In this document: piece after piece, positions 40,978 through 50,091 of the stretch
Numbering within the stretch: position 1 is the first letter of the stretch
Layout: each line of letters opens with the position of its first letter
Made by a program: the position numbers and the translations under genes
Notes under the pieces: model-generated
What the model was told of the DNA's origin: nothing
Seen by the model: only the letters and a program-made list of their open reading frames with translations
Database searches by the model: none
Source of the DNA: Roseibium salinum
Lineage (GTDB): Bacteria; Pseudomonadota; Alphaproteobacteria; Rhizobiales; Stappiaceae
Length of the DNA: 64,000 nt
NCBI RefSeq assembly: GCF_026240905.1
Contig: NZ_JAPEVI010000003.1
Span: 3,038,001-3,102,000, forward strand
Reading direction: 5' to 3'

Positions 40978-41382
40978 ATGCGCCTGTTTGTCATCGCCGC
41001 CGGACTTTTCCTGCTCTCAGCAGCGCCCTCGCTCGCCGAGCGCATCTACTGCCCGATCCCGCAGGACGGTGTCTGGGTCAATCCGGATGCGGAGGCGAAG
41101 GAGATCAGCCGCGTTGAAGTGGAAAGCCGGTGCGAGAACGATCAGGTGTTCGTGCGCGTGCGCGCCTTCACGTCCTGTGTGCCGCGCGACTGCAAGTGGG
41201 GCTGGACGGAGGCCGAGCTGCGACCCGACGGTGCGGTTCAGGTGCTTCTGATCGGTTTCCTGAGCAGCAAGCAGATCACCCTGAAAGCCTTCGGCGAACT
41301 GCTCGACACGCAGGTCATCAACATCGTCAACGACTTGTCCGAGCCACGCACGCAAGAGACCTATAACCTGCGGCGGAAATAG
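40978..41382 (+). CDS. Exported protein of unknown function
   Basis: The 134-residue protein has a clear signal peptide (MRLFVIAAGLFLLSAAPSLA, then a cleavage site before ERIYC). The mature part has four cysteines (YCPIP, SRCEND, TSCVPRDCKW), enough for two disulphides, and a motif CKWGWTEAELRPDG. GGAGAG precedes the ATG at 40978. I do not recognise a named domain. It follows xerC by 123 bp on the same strand. Confidence 0.8.
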   Translation: MRLFVIAAGLFLLSAAPSLAERIYCPIPQDGVWVNPDAEAKEISRVEVESRCENDQVFVRVRAFTSCVPRDCKWGWTEAELRPDGAVQVLLIGFLSSKQITLKAFGELLDTQVINIVNDLSEPRTQETYNLRRK

Positions 41383-41500
41383 CGGCGCGGAGTTCTCCGA
41401 ACGGCAGGGATACCGGCTTTTTTCTTGCCGGGCCGCCCCGATGCCCTATCCTATTTCCTGCTGTGTCAAATCTACGCAGCGATACGGACGGAGGCTTCTC

Positions 41501-41737
41501 ATGCGTCTACTGAAAACCGCCATTGCCGCTCTCGCCCTCACGGCATTCGCCATTCTGCCGGCAAACGCCTGCTCCTTGCACAAGAGCGCAAAGGCCAAGG
41601 AAAAGATGTCGGTTGCGGAAACGATCGTCGTCCCGGACGTCGATACGGATGTATCGACCGCAACCAACGACTTGACTGACGATGTGGTCAAGGGAACGAT
41701 CATTCTGCCGGCACCGGGCGAAAAACCTGCCGAATAG
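41501..41737 (+). CDS. Small exported protein
   Basis: A 78-residue protein that begins MRLLKTAIAALALTAFAILP, a strong signal peptide, with a probable cleavage after NAC or ANA. The remaining ~50 residues are polar and acidic (SVAETIVVPDVDTDVSTATN). GGAGG lies at the right distance before ATG 41501; the longer frame from 41441 has no such site. A single cysteine after ANA could also suggest a lipoprotein, but the lipobox is poor. Function unknown. Confidence 0.7.
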   Translation: MRLLKTAIAALALTAFAILPANACSLHKSAKAKEKMSVAETIVVPDVDTDVSTATNDLTDDVVKGTIILPAPGEKPAE

Positions 41738-41930
41738 TCCGGTGTCTCTCATGCACTTCAGCTGAACCCGCTGCCCTGCAGTGGGGGTGGCTGCCGGTGG
41801 AAGCCTTTCCCTGGGCTGCCGACCCGACCGCCTTGCACGAAAAATGCTGAAACGCGCCTTTTTTAGGCCGCAGCGGGGCTGCAAGTTTCTTGCCTCTGTT
41901 TGACGGTCGAGAATCGGGTTTCAGTTTCGA

Positions 41931-42893
41931 ATGATGTCCAGACGCCGCCTTCTGCAGGGCCTTGGCACAACCGTTTTGGCTGCCGTCTCCGCCCCTGCCT
42001 ATGCGATCGGCATCGAGCCGTTCCGCCTGCGCATTCAGCGCTATCACCTCACGCCGCCGCGCTGGCCGCGGGACCTCAAGCTGACCGCGGCGCTGATCGC
42101 CGATCCGCATGTCTGCGATCCGTGGATGAGTCTCGACCGGGTGCGGTTCATCGTGGAGCGCACCAACGCCCTGAAGCCGGATATCATTCTGATGCTCGGC
42201 GATTACGTCGCCAGCCACAAATGGCAATACGACCCCATTCCGCCGCAGGCCTGGGCGGATCTGTTCGGGGAGCTGTCGGCACCTCTCGGAACCCATGCGA
42301 TCCTTGGAAACCATGACTGGTGGGACGACAGGCAGGCGCAACTGACCGGAACGGGGCCGACCGAATACGGCCAGGCACTCCTCAATGCAGGTATCGAGCT
42401 CTATCAGAACCGGGCGAAACGCATTCACAAGGACGGCGAGGCCTTCTGGCTGGCGGGCCTCGACGACCAGATGGCGCTGGCCCCCAACAAACAGTTGAAC
42501 CGCCGCGGATGGCGCGGCCTCGACGATATCCCCGGCACGCTTGCCCAGGTGAGCGACGACGCTCCGATCCTGCTGATGGCCCATGAACCTGACATCATCG
42601 GGCAAGTGCCCTCCCGCGTCAGCCTGACCTTGAGCGGCCATACCCATGGCGGGCAGATCAACTGCTTCGGCTACACGCCGGGCTACAAGGCCAAGCACGG
42701 CCAGTACAATGCCTATGGACATATCATCGACACCGGGGGAACGACGCTCACCCGGCATCTGGGCCTGTCCATGGAACCGAGGCACCTGATCGTGTCGGGC
42801 GGCCTCGGGTGCTCGCTACTACCCGTCAGGTTCGGCGTGCCGCCCGAAATCACCGTGGTGCATCTGGGCGGAACGGAAGCAGCCTCGGCGTGA
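41931..42893 (+). CDS. Tat-exported metallophosphoesterase
   Basis: The 320-residue protein starts MMSRRRLLQGLGTTVLAAVS, a twin-arginine signal ending near APAYA. The calcineurin-like metal motifs follow in order: LIADPHVCD (DxH), MLGDYVASH (GD), LGNHDWWDD (GNHD), LMAHEPDI (H) and LSGHTHGGQ (GHTH). Members include YaeI-type phosphodiesterases and UDP-2,3-diacylglucosamine hydrolase relatives. The folded periplasmic location fits Tat export. Substrate is not determinable. Confidence 0.9.
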   Translation: MMSRRRLLQGLGTTVLAAVSAPAYAIGIEPFRLRIQRYHLTPPRWPRDLKLTAALIADPHVCDPWMSLDRVRFIVERTNALKPDIILMLGDYVASHKWQYDPIPPQAWADLFGELSAPLGTHAILGNHDWWDDRQAQLTGTGPTEYGQALLNAGIELYQNRAKRIHKDGEAFWLAGLDDQMALAPNKQLNRRGWRGLDDIPGTLAQVSDDAPILLMAHEPDIIGQVPSRVSLTLSGHTHGGQINCFGYTPGYKAKHGQYNAYGHIIDTGGTTLTRHLGLSMEPRHLIVSGGLGCSLLPVRFGVPPEITVVHLGGTEAASA

Positions 42894-42906
42894 CCCGCCG
42901 GATTGC

Positions 42907-43545
42907 TCAGGTTCCGGGCGCGGACTGGGCCGGGGGCAGCCGGTATTCCCGGATCGCCTGGGTCAGGATCTGGACCGCGGAGCTGACGAAAAGTCCCGCC
43001 ATCAGGCCGGCGACGATCAGGTCCGGCCAGGCCGTCGCGGTGCCCCACACGCCCAGGGCGGCGAGCATCACTGCGATATTGCCGATGGCGTCGTTGCGCG
43101 AACACAGCCACACCGACCGCACATTGGCGTCGCCGTCCTTGTAGCGCACCAGCAGCAGAACGCTGGTGAGATTGACGGCCAGCGCCAGGAACCCCACGGA
43201 CCCCATCACCACCGCCTGCGGCACGCCGAGTACGAACACCTGGTACAGCGTCGAGGTCGCCACCCACATGCCCATCAGCAGCAGGCTGACGCCCTTTGCC
43301 AGGGCGGCAATCGAGCGGGTCTTCAAGGCGGAGCCAATTACCGCGAGGGAGATGCCGTAGGTGACGGCGTCACCGAAGAAATCCAGGGCATCCGCCTGAA
43401 GGGCCTTCGAGCCGGCAGCGTGTCCGGCCACCATTTCAAAGGCGAACATGCCGGCATTCAGCGCGATGACCAGCCACAGACGGCGGCGATAGTCCTTCGA
43501 CACGCCCTCAAAGCTTCCAGCAGACTGTCCGCAGCACGCACCCAT
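42907..43545 (-). CDS. Cation diffusion facilitator-type transporter
   Basis: The 212-residue protein has five to six membrane segments and the CDF metal-binding pattern in TM2 (ALQADALDFFGDAVTYG) and TM5 (WLCSRNDAIGN). It has no cytoplasmic C-terminal domain, giving the short form common in alphaproteobacteria. An N-terminal CC pair (MGACCGQ) might bind metal. It is divergent from a MerR regulator and carries a MerR-type promoter 47 bp before its start, which supports metal efflux. The exact metal is not visible. Confidence 0.9.
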   Translation of the reverse strand: MGACCGQSAGSFEGVSKDYRRRLWLVIALNAGMFAFEMVAGHAAGSKALQADALDFFGDAVTYGISLAVIGSALKTRSIAALAKGVSLLLMGMWVATSTLYQVFVLGVPQAVVMGSVGFLALAVNLTSVLLLVRYKDGDANVRSVWLCSRNDAIGNIAVMLAALGVWGTATAWPDLIVAGLMAGLFVSSAVQILTQAIREYRLPPAQSAPGT

Positions 43546-43591
43546 GTTCCGTTTCCTGTCACTCGACCTGTTGAATTCCGGTTTCAGTGCC

Positions 43592-43622
43592 TATGTAATC
43601 CCTATAGCGACTAGAGCTTCAA
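43592..43622 (-). promoter_or_regulatory. MerR-type promoter/operator of the CDF gene
   Basis: On the minus strand: -35 TTGAAG, a 19-bp spacer CTCTAGTCGCTATAGGGAT, -10-like TACATA. The spacer holds the dyad CTCTA-N7-TAGGG. The over-long 19-bp spacer with a central dyad is the classic layout activated by MerR-family proteins, and the regulator gene is directly adjacent. Confidence 0.8.
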
Positions 43623-43632
43623 GAGGCGTTTC

Positions 43633-44052
43633 ATGGATTTTTCCATCGGCGAATTGTCACGGCATACCGGCGTGAAGGTGCCGACCATCCGCTACTACGA
43701 AAAGGAGGGCCTTCTGGAGGCACCGCTGCGCACCGAGGGCAACCAGCGGCGCTACCGACAGTCCGACCTGGACCGGCTCGGCTTCATCAGGCACTGCCGC
43801 GATCTGGGCCTGCCGATGGAAGCCATCCGCGACCTGATCGAGCTCAGCCAGCATCCGGACAAGCCCTGCGAAGCGGCCGACCGGATCGCCGTGCAGCAAC
43901 TGGAGGCGGTGCGCCAGCGCATCGCCCATTTGAAGAAGCTGGAAGCGGAATTGAAGCGGATCGCGGCAAGCTGCAAGGGCCCGCATACGGTGACCGAGTG
44001 CAACGTGCTCAAGGCGTTCGGGGATCACCGGCTGTGCCGGGAGGAACATTAG
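43633..44052 (+). CDS. MerR-family metal sensor (ZntR/CadR/PbrR type)
   Basis: The 139-residue regulator has the MerR N-terminal helix-turn-helix (FSIGELSRHTGVKVPTIRYY, then NQRRYRQSDLDRLGFI), a dimerisation helix and metal-site cysteines C79, C114 and C123 with H118. The pattern C79...C114-x3-H-x4-C is the ZntR/CadR/PbrR-type arrangement for Zn, Cd or Pb. It is divergent from the CDF transporter and presumably activates it by twisting the 19-bp-spacer promoter. AAGAGGCG precedes the ATG. Confidence 0.93.
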   Translation: MDFSIGELSRHTGVKVPTIRYYEKEGLLEAPLRTEGNQRRYRQSDLDRLGFIRHCRDLGLPMEAIRDLIELSQHPDKPCEAADRIAVQQLEAVRQRIAHLKKLEAELKRIAASCKGPHTVTECNVLKAFGDHRLCREEH

Positions 44053-44059
44053 GGAAAGG

Positions 44060-44095
44060 CGCCTGCCCTCTCCCCATGTGAGGAGAGGGCAGGCG
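44060..44095. terminator. Bidirectional hairpin between convergent merR and lpdA
   Basis: CGCCTGCCCTCTCC pairs perfectly over 14 bp with GGAGAGGGCAGGCG. It lies between two convergent genes, but has no T tract on either side, so it may be a rho-dependent or processing stop rather than a classical terminator. Confidence 0.5.
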
Positions 44096-44127
44096 TATCA
44101 GCACACTCAGCTTTGCAAGACCGGGTC

Positions 44128-45531
44128 TTACGAGTGGATCGTCTTGGCAAACGCTCCGAGGGCGGCTTCCTTGACGGCCTCCGACATGGTCGGGTGGGCA
44201 TGGCAGGTGCGGGCGAGGTCTTCGGCCGAGCCGCCGAACTCCATCAGGACGGCCGCCTCATGGATCATTTCGCCGGCTCCGAAGCCGACGATGTGAACGC
44301 CCAGAACCTGATCTGTCTTGGCATCGGCCAGAACCTTGGCAAAGCCGTCGGGGCGGTTCATGGCACGGGCGCGGCCATTGGCGGCGAAGACGAACTTGCC
44401 GGTCTTGTAGTCGATCCCGGCGTCTTTCAGCTCTTCCTCGGTCTTGCCGACGGAGGCAACTTCCGGCTGGGTGTAGACGACGCCCGGAATGACGTCGTAG
44501 TTCACGTGGCCGGCCTGTCCGGCCAGGATTTCGGCAACCGCAACGCCCTCGTCCTCGGCCTTGTGCGCCAGCATCGGACCGGCGACCACATCGCCGATCG
44601 CATAGACGCCGTCGACATTGGTCTTGAAATGGGCATCGATCTGAACCCGGCCGCGGTCATCGAGCGCGATACCGGCAGCGTCGAGGCCGAGACCTTCGGT
44701 ATAGGGGCGCCGGCCGATGGCGACCAGGACGATGTCCGCCTCGATCACGTCCGCATCACCGCCCTTGGCAGGCTCCACGGTGACGGCAAGACCCTTGCCC
44801 TTCTTCTCGACCTTGGTGACCTTCGAGGAGAGCTTGATCTCCACGCCCTGCTTTTTCAGCATGCGCTGGAAGTTCTTGGAGAGGTCGCCGTCCATGGGGC
44901 CCAGGATCTTGTCCATGAACTCGACCACGGTGACCTCGGAGCCGAGGCGTTTCCAGACCGAGCCGAGTTCCAGGCCGATCACGCCGCCGCCGACCACGAC
45001 GAGCTTGCCCGGTACCTTTTCCAACTCCAGCGCGCCGGTGGACGAGACCACCTGCTTCTCGTCGATCTCGACGCCCGGCAGCGGCATGACGTCGGAGCCG
45101 GTGGCAATCACGATGTTCTTCGTTTCCAGGATGGAGCTCTTGCCGTCGGCATCGGAGACTTCCACCTTGCCCTTTTCCAGGATCTTGCCCGTGCCGGTGT
45201 GGACGTCGATCTTGTTCTTCTTCATCAGGAAGGAGATGCCGTTCACATTGGCGTCGACCACGTCGCTCTTGTGTTTCATCATGCCCGGCAGATCGAGCTT
45301 GGGCTTGGAGACCTTGATGCCGAGTTTTTCTAAGCCGTGACCGGCTTCCTCGAACACCTCGGATGCGTGCAGCAAGGCCTTGGAGGGTATGCAGCCGATA
45401 TTGAGGCAGGTGCCGCCAAGGGTCGCGCGTTTTTCCACCACCGCGGTTTTCAACCCCAGCTGTGCGGCCTTGATCGCGCACACATAGCCCCCGGGGCCGG
45501 TTCCGATGACGACTAGATCATATTGGGACAT
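44128..45531 (-). CDS. lpdA: Dihydrolipoyl dehydrogenase (E3)
   Basis: The 467-residue flavoprotein has FAD loop VVIGTGPGGYVCAIKAAQLG, the redox pair in GGTCLNIGCIPSKALLHASE, the NAD loop LVVVGGGVIGLELGSVWKRL, and the C-terminal dimer His-Glu in HAHPTMSEAVKEAAL. It reoxidises lipoate on the E2 of 2-oxoglutarate dehydrogenase and other complexes. Its place after the suc/odh genes and an SDR gene suggests it serves OdhAB. Confidence 0.97.
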   Translation of the reverse strand: MSQYDLVVIGTGPGGYVCAIKAAQLGLKTAVVEKRATLGGTCLNIGCIPSKALLHASEVFEEAGHGLEKLGIKVSKPKLDLPGMMKHKSDVVDANVNGISFLMKKNKIDVHTGTGKILEKGKVEVSDADGKSSILETKNIVIATGSDVMPLPGVEIDEKQVVSSTGALELEKVPGKLVVVGGGVIGLELGSVWKRLGSEVTVVEFMDKILGPMDGDLSKNFQRMLKKQGVEIKLSSKVTKVEKKGKGLAVTVEPAKGGDADVIEADIVLVAIGRRPYTEGLGLDAAGIALDDRGRVQIDAHFKTNVDGVYAIGDVVAGPMLAHKAEDEGVAVAEILAGQAGHVNYDVIPGVVYTQPEVASVGKTEEELKDAGIDYKTGKFVFAANGRARAMNRPDGFAKVLADAKTDQVLGVHIVGFGAGEMIHEAAVLMEFGGSAEDLARTCHAHPTMSEAVKEAALGAFAKTIHS

Positions 45532-45576
45532 TTTGGGTCGCCTTTGCCTCTTTCAATTGTCATCCAGCGAACTGGA

Positions 45577-46341
45577 TCATGGTAGGATCGCCCGGCCTCC
45601 GGAGACATCGAGGATCGCTCCGGTTGTATAGCTGGACTTGTCGGACAGGAGCCAGAGAATTGCGTCGGCCACCTCGTCGGCGGTGCCGGCGCGCTTCATC
45701 GGCAGTTTGGATCGGATCCGGGCCACCCGGTCGGGCAGCCCTCCCGATGCGTGGATCTCGGTATCGATGATGCCGGGGCGGACCGCGTTGACGCGGACAC
45801 CCTCCTCGGCGACTTCCAGGGCGAGGCCGACCGTCATGGAGTCGATCGCGCCCTTTGCGGCCGCATAGTCGACATACTGGTTCGGCGCGCCCAGCTTGGA
45901 CGCGGCCGAGCCCAGATTGACGATGGCGCCGCCCTTGCCGCCGTGCCGCGTCGACATCCTGCGCACCGCTTCGCGGGCGCACAGGAACGAGCCGATGACG
46001 TTGACGGAGAACATGCGGGCCAGGCGCGCGGCCGACATTTCGTCCACCCGCTGCGGGTGATCGACCACGCCGGCATTGTTGACCAGGCCGGCGAGGGTTC
46101 CAAGCCCGTCCGCCGCCGCGAACAGGTTCAGGACATCGGCTTCGTTCTGAACATCGGCCTGAACGGCCAGAGCGTTGCCTCCCGCGGATCTGATATCGCT
46201 GACCACGGCTTCGGCCGCTTCGGCATTGCCGGCATAGTTGACGACGACCACATGGCCGAGCGCCGCCGCCTTGCGGCTCACCGCAGCGCCGATGCCGCGG
46301 CTTCCCCCTGTCACCAAAATGACCTTGTCCGATTTCGCCAT
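45577..46341 (-). CDS. Short-chain dehydrogenase/reductase
   Basis: The 254-residue protein is a classical SDR: cofactor loop ILVTGGSRGIGAAVSRKAAA, GLVNNAGVVDHP, catalytic Ser in IVNLGSAASKLG, YxxxK in YVDYAAAKGAIDS, and DVSGGRAILP at the end. It acts on an unknown carbonyl or alcohol with NAD(P). ATG 46341 is used; the frame upstream overlaps the caspase gene. It lies 45 bp before lpdA and 14 bp after the caspase-like gene. Confidence 0.93.
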   Translation of the reverse strand: MAKSDKVILVTGGSRGIGAAVSRKAAALGHVVVVNYAGNAEAAEAVVSDIRSAGGNALAVQADVQNEADVLNLFAAADGLGTLAGLVNNAGVVDHPQRVDEMSAARLARMFSVNVIGSFLCAREAVRRMSTRHGGKGGAIVNLGSAASKLGAPNQYVDYAAAKGAIDSMTVGLALEVAEEGVRVNAVRPGIIDTEIHASGGLPDRVARIRSKLPMKRAGTADEVADAILWLLSDKSSYTTGAILDVSGGRAILP

Positions 46342-46355
46342 GACCGGTTCGGTGC

Positions 46356-47777
46356 CTATCGGTTGCTCGTGGGGTGAAGGTGCTCGGCTCCGCGGCCGCC
46401 TGCCCAAAGGCCTATCAGGCTGCCGTCTTCCGTCAACGCATAGACGACCGGTGTGGTATCGCCCCAGTCGACGGTCAGCACGTTGCCGGCAAACTCGCCG
46501 ACGCCGCGATAGCTGTCGGCGCCGACTTTCCAGGCAAGCGTGTATTTCCGGCCCTGGCGGGAAATGTTCACGGTGCCCTTGTAGGTCGTGCCGTTTGGAT
46601 TGAACCCTTCGACGCGGTAATCGCCTTCCGATAGCTCAAGCTCACGGGGCGCCGCCTTTGCATAGGGCGTCAGGGTCTCCGTTGCCGTCCCGTCGGCCCA
46701 TTCGCCCTCGAGAGTCCCGTCAACGCCGAAGGTATAGACGACCGGGTTCTTGTCACCCCAGTTGACCACCAGCATGCGGCCGGCGAACTCGCCGACCCCG
46801 GTGAAGACATCCTTGCCGATCCACCAATTGAAGCGCACCTTGCCGTTCTCCGGCGTGATCGTCAGGACGCCCGAATAGGTGCTGCCATCCGGATTGCGGC
46901 CATCTGCCTGATAGATGCCGGAGATCTGGCGCGCGGGGCCGGCCCGGTCGACGCTTTGCGCGAGCGCCTGACCTATCGGAGCCGTTACGGCCGTCTCGTT
47001 GTTCGGCATCTCCGCAAACCCGCTGCCACGCTCGACAAAGGTGAAATCGCCGAAAAAGGTCGACGACATCCACGGCGTCTGCAGGCCCGCCGTTTCCTGA
47101 TATACCCCCTTCAGCGTGCGCTTGAAGGTCTCTTCCAGGCTGAGCGACGGGGTCTCGATCGCGCTGGCCAGGTGCTTTGTGTAAGGACTGTTGGAGCCCT
47201 CGCCGTCCAGCGCCACCGCGCCCGGTGACGTGGAATAGGACACGAACAGGCTGGCATTGCTGTCGATGCGGGAAAGGCCCTTGGTGGCACCGCTGATCGG
47301 ATTGTTGCGGCAGGCGTCCAGGACGATGATGTTGAGCCCGTTGTGGGCCGCGGTCATAGCATCGACCGCTTCGCTGACGGCCAGCGACTGGCGCTTGAGC
47401 GTCTCTTCGTCCGACACCTCGCCGCCGATCGGCAGCAGGTAGTTCTCGCCGTGGATCTGCACGCCATGGCCGGCATAGTAGAACAGCCCGACGCCGCCGC
47501 CGCTCGCCTTCAGGCTTTCGCCGAAGGTGCGGATACCGTCCGCCATGCCCTCGCGGCTTGCATCCGTCTGAAGGATGACGTTGAACCCGGCCTTTTCGAG
47601 TGCGCGCGCGATCGCACGCGCGTCATTGACCGAATTGGCAAGCGGGCTGAGATCGTAATCGGCGTTGCCGATGACCAGCGCGGTGCGCGGCTGCTCCGCA
47701 AGGGTTGCCGCCGTCAGCCAGAAAACGGAAAAGGTGAGGAAAAATACCGCCAGAACCCGGCGAAGCAATCTGCTCAT
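46356..47777 (-). CDS. Exported caspase-like (C14) protein with duplicated C-terminal domain
   Basis: The 473-residue protein has a signal segment (LLRRVLAVFFLTFSVFWLTA), then a caspase fold with catalytic His104 (FYYAGHGVQIHG) and Cys156 (IIVLDACRNNP), and TALVIGNADYDLSPLANSVN at the start of the fold. Residues about 285-372 and 384-469 are two copies of an ~85-residue module: both run YxxxGxNPxGxTYxG, then GVGEFAG, then PVVY. Caspase-like bacterial proteins of this sort are secreted or periplasmic and mostly uncharacterised. It lies inside the TCA operon, between a LysE-type gene and an SDR gene. Confidence 0.9.
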   Translation of the reverse strand: MSRLLRRVLAVFFLTFSVFWLTAATLAEQPRTALVIGNADYDLSPLANSVNDARAIARALEKAGFNVILQTDASREGMADGIRTFGESLKASGGGVGLFYYAGHGVQIHGENYLLPIGGEVSDEETLKRQSLAVSEAVDAMTAAHNGLNIIVLDACRNNPISGATKGLSRIDSNASLFVSYSTSPGAVALDGEGSNSPYTKHLASAIETPSLSLEETFKRTLKGVYQETAGLQTPWMSSTFFGDFTFVERGSGFAEMPNNETAVTAPIGQALAQSVDRAGPARQISGIYQADGRNPDGSTYSGVLTITPENGKVRFNWWIGKDVFTGVGEFAGRMLVVNWGDKNPVVYTFGVDGTLEGEWADGTATETLTPYAKAAPRELELSEGDYRVEGFNPNGTTYKGTVNISRQGRKYTLAWKVGADSYRGVGEFAGNVLTVDWGDTTPVVYALTEDGSLIGLWAGGRGAEHLHPTSNR

Positions 47778-47822
47778 TTTTCCTCCCTTTCCTGCCTGTT
47801 CCACCCGGCCGCTCCGCGGCCT

Positions 47823-48437
47823 CTATTGCTCGGCCAGAGCCAGCCTCAAGCCGAAGCCGGCAAAGGCCGCCGCCACCGTCCGGCGCATCCAGACCATCAC
47901 CCGGTCACTGCGCAGGACCTTTTCGCCCACCAGCGAGGCGAACAGGCCGTAGACCACGAAAACCGCCAGGGTCATCGCCATGAAGACGCCTCCCAGCATC
48001 AGCATGTCCAGCGTCGGGCTGGCCGCCGCGGGGCTGACGAATTGCGGCAGGAAGGCGAGGAAGAACACGGTCAGTTTCGGGTTGAGGATATTGATCAGGA
48101 AGGCGGTGCGGGCAATCGCCGCGAAGCTCTTGCGCGCGCTCCTGTCGGCCTTCAGGTCCATCGGCCCGCTGGCCCTGAGCGTCTGCCAGGCCAGGTAAAG
48201 CAGGTAGGCGACGCCGGCATATTTCACCGCCTGGAACACCAGGGCGCTGGTATGCATCAGGGCCGCCAGGCCGATCACGGACGCCAGAATGGCCGGTATG
48301 ATCCCGAGCGTGCAGCCGCAGGCGGCGGCAAGCGATGCCTGCCGCCCCTTGCCGAGCCCGACCGCCACGGTGTAGACGACGCCGGTTCCGGGAACGAGCA
48401 CCACGATCAGCGCGGTGATCAGAAATTCCAGGCTCAT
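47823..48437 (-). CDS. LysE/RhtB-family exporter
   Basis: A 204-residue membrane protein with six hydrophobic segments and the family motif VLVPGTGVVYTVAVGLGKGR, then VKYAGVAYLLYLAWQTL and NPKLTVFFLAFLPQF. It exports an amino acid or similar solute. It lies downstream of odhB (42 bp gap) and upstream of the caspase-like gene. It is a different copy from the one at 24764. Confidence 0.9.
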   Translation of the reverse strand: MSLEFLITALIVVLVPGTGVVYTVAVGLGKGRQASLAAACGCTLGIIPAILASVIGLAALMHTSALVFQAVKYAGVAYLLYLAWQTLRASGPMDLKADRSARKSFAAIARTAFLINILNPKLTVFFLAFLPQFVSPAAASPTLDMLMLGGVFMAMTLAVFVVYGLFASLVGEKVLRSDRVMVWMRRTVAAAFAGFGLRLALAEQ

Positions 48438-48479
48438 TCTCCGGCTCCTTCGTGCGTTACAGGCGTGACGGCTGCCGGA

Positions 48480-50024
48480 TCAGAGATCCAGGACCAGACG
48501 CTGCGGGTCTTCCAGGCTTTCCTTGACACGGACCAGGAAGGTCACCGCTTCCTTGCCGTCGACGACCCGGTGGTCATAAGACAGCGCCAGATACATCATC
48601 GGACGGATCACCACCTGGCCGTTCACGGCCATCGGGCGCTCCTGGATCTTGTGCATGCCCAGGATGCCGGATTGCGGTGCGTTGAGGATCGGCGACGACA
48701 TGAGCGAACCATACACCCCGCCGTTGGAGATGGTGAAGGTGCCGCCGGACATATCAGCCATGCCCAGTTTGCCGTCCCGGGCCTTCCGGCCCAGATTGCC
48801 GATTTCCTGTTCGATTTCGGCAATGGACATCTGGTCGGCATCGCGGACCACCGGGACCACGAGGCCCTTGTCGGTACCCACGGCAACGCCGATGTGGCAG
48901 AAGTTCTTGTAGATGATGTCGGTGCCGTCGATCTCGGCGTTGACGGCCGGGATCTCCTTCAGGGCATGGGTCACCGCCTTGGTGAAGAAGCCCATGAAGC
49001 CGAGCTTGACGCCATGCTTCTTCTCGAACAGGTCCTTGTACTGCTTGCGCAGCTCCATGACCGGGCCCATGTCCACCTCGTTGTAGGTGGTCAGCATGGC
49101 GGCCGTGTTCTGGGCGTCCTTCAGGCGGCGCGCAATCGTCTGGCGCAGCTTGGTCATGCGCACGCGCTCTTCGCGGGCCTCGTCATCGGCGGCCACCGGA
49201 CCGCGTGAGATCTGGGACGGCGTCGGAGCGGAGGCGGCGGCGGTCGCACCGGAGGCAAGCGCGTCGAGGACGTCGCCCTTGAGCACCTGGCCGCGTTTGC
49301 CGGTACCTGCAACCTGATCGCCGGAAAGCTTGTTCTCCGCCATCATCTTTGCAGCGGAGGGAGCCGGCGGCATGGATGAGCCCGAAGCTGCGGCCGGTGC
49401 AGCCTTCTCGGCCGGAGCGGCTTTCCCGGCCGAAGCCGCAGCGGCTCCTTCGCCGGACGGGTCGATCTGGCAGAGCAGCACGCCGGGTTCCACGGTGGTC
49501 CCGGTCTCCGCCACGATCTTGACGACCTTGCCGGCGACCGGCGCCGGGATTTCCTGGGCAGCCTTGTCGGTTTCCAGTTCGACAAGCGTGTCGTCGGCCT
49601 TGACCATGTCGCCGACCTTGACGCTCCATTCGCCGACTTCCGCTTCGGTGACGGATTCACCGGCGCTCGGCGTGACGACATCGACCAGTTCGGCTTTGCC
49701 GGCTTTCGCCCCCGATTTGGTTTCCGCCTTGGTTTCGGACTTGGCTTCGGCCTTGGCGGAGGATGCCGGTGCGTCGGATGCGCCCGAGCCTTCGGCGATC
49801 TGACCGAGCAGCGCGCCGACCTCAACCGTGTCGCCTTCCTTCACGACGATGTTCTCCAGCGTACCGGCTACCGGGGCGGGGACTTCGACCGTTACCTTGT
49901 CGGTCTCCAGCTCCACCAGGGGTTCGTCCTGACTGACGGTATCGCCCGGTTTTTTGAACCACTGTGCAATAGTTGCTTCAGAAACGGATTCACCCAGGGT
50001 GGGCACGCGAATTTCGGTTGCCAT
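48480..50024 (-). CDS. odhB: Dihydrolipoamide succinyltransferase (E2) with two lipoyl domains
   Basis: The 514-residue E2 of 2-oxoglutarate dehydrogenase has two lipoyl domains with lysines K43 and K154, each in the ELETDK motif. A linker of Ala, Pro and Lys follows each, then a peripheral E1/E3-binding domain (about 225-265) and the catalytic domain ending [18 protein letters not shown] (H485, D489). Typical OdhB has one lipoyl domain. The ATG at 50024 is chosen because AGAAGG precedes it; a GTG two codons earlier is less likely. Confidence 0.96.
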   Translation of the reverse strand: MATEIRVPTLGESVSEATIAQWFKKPGDTVSQDEPLVELETDKVTVEVPAPVAGTLENIVVKEGDTVEVGALLGQIAEGSGASDAPASSAKAEAKSETKAETKSGAKAGKAELVDVVTPSAGESVTEAEVGEWSVKVGDMVKADDTLVELETDKAAQEIPAPVAGKVVKIVAETGTTVEPGVLLCQIDPSGEGAAAASAGKAAPAEKAAPAAASGSSMPPAPSAAKMMAENKLSGDQVAGTGKRGQVLKGDVLDALASGATAAASAPTPSQISRGPVAADDEAREERVRMTKLRQTIARRLKDAQNTAAMLTTYNEVDMGPVMELRKQYKDLFEKKHGVKLGFMGFFTKAVTHALKEIPAVNAEIDGTDIIYKNFCHIGVAVGTDKGLVVPVVRDADQMSIAEIEQEIGNLGRKARDGKLGMADMSGGTFTISNGGVYGSLMSSPILNAPQSGILGMHKIQERPMAVNGQVVIRPMMYLALSYDHRVVDGKEAVTFLVRVKESLEDPQRLVLDL

Positions 50025-50064
50025 GGTCACCTTCTCTTAAAAAATTGCCCGGCCTGTTTTTTTG

Positions 50065-50083
50065 AAAAGAGGGCCGAAGGCCC
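50065..50083 (-). terminator. Small hairpin with T tract between odhA and odhB
   Basis: On the minus strand GGGCCTTCGGCCC (stem of five with a TTC loop) followed by TCTTTTC. It could partly attenuate transcription into odhB; it is short, so confidence is low. Confidence 0.35.
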
Positions 50084-50091
50084 CCTTGTGA

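Noticed and set aside
41700..42785. 361-codon minus-strand frame opposite the metallophosphoesterase
   Set aside because: Antisense shadow; the plus-strand frame has a Tat signal and all metal motifs.
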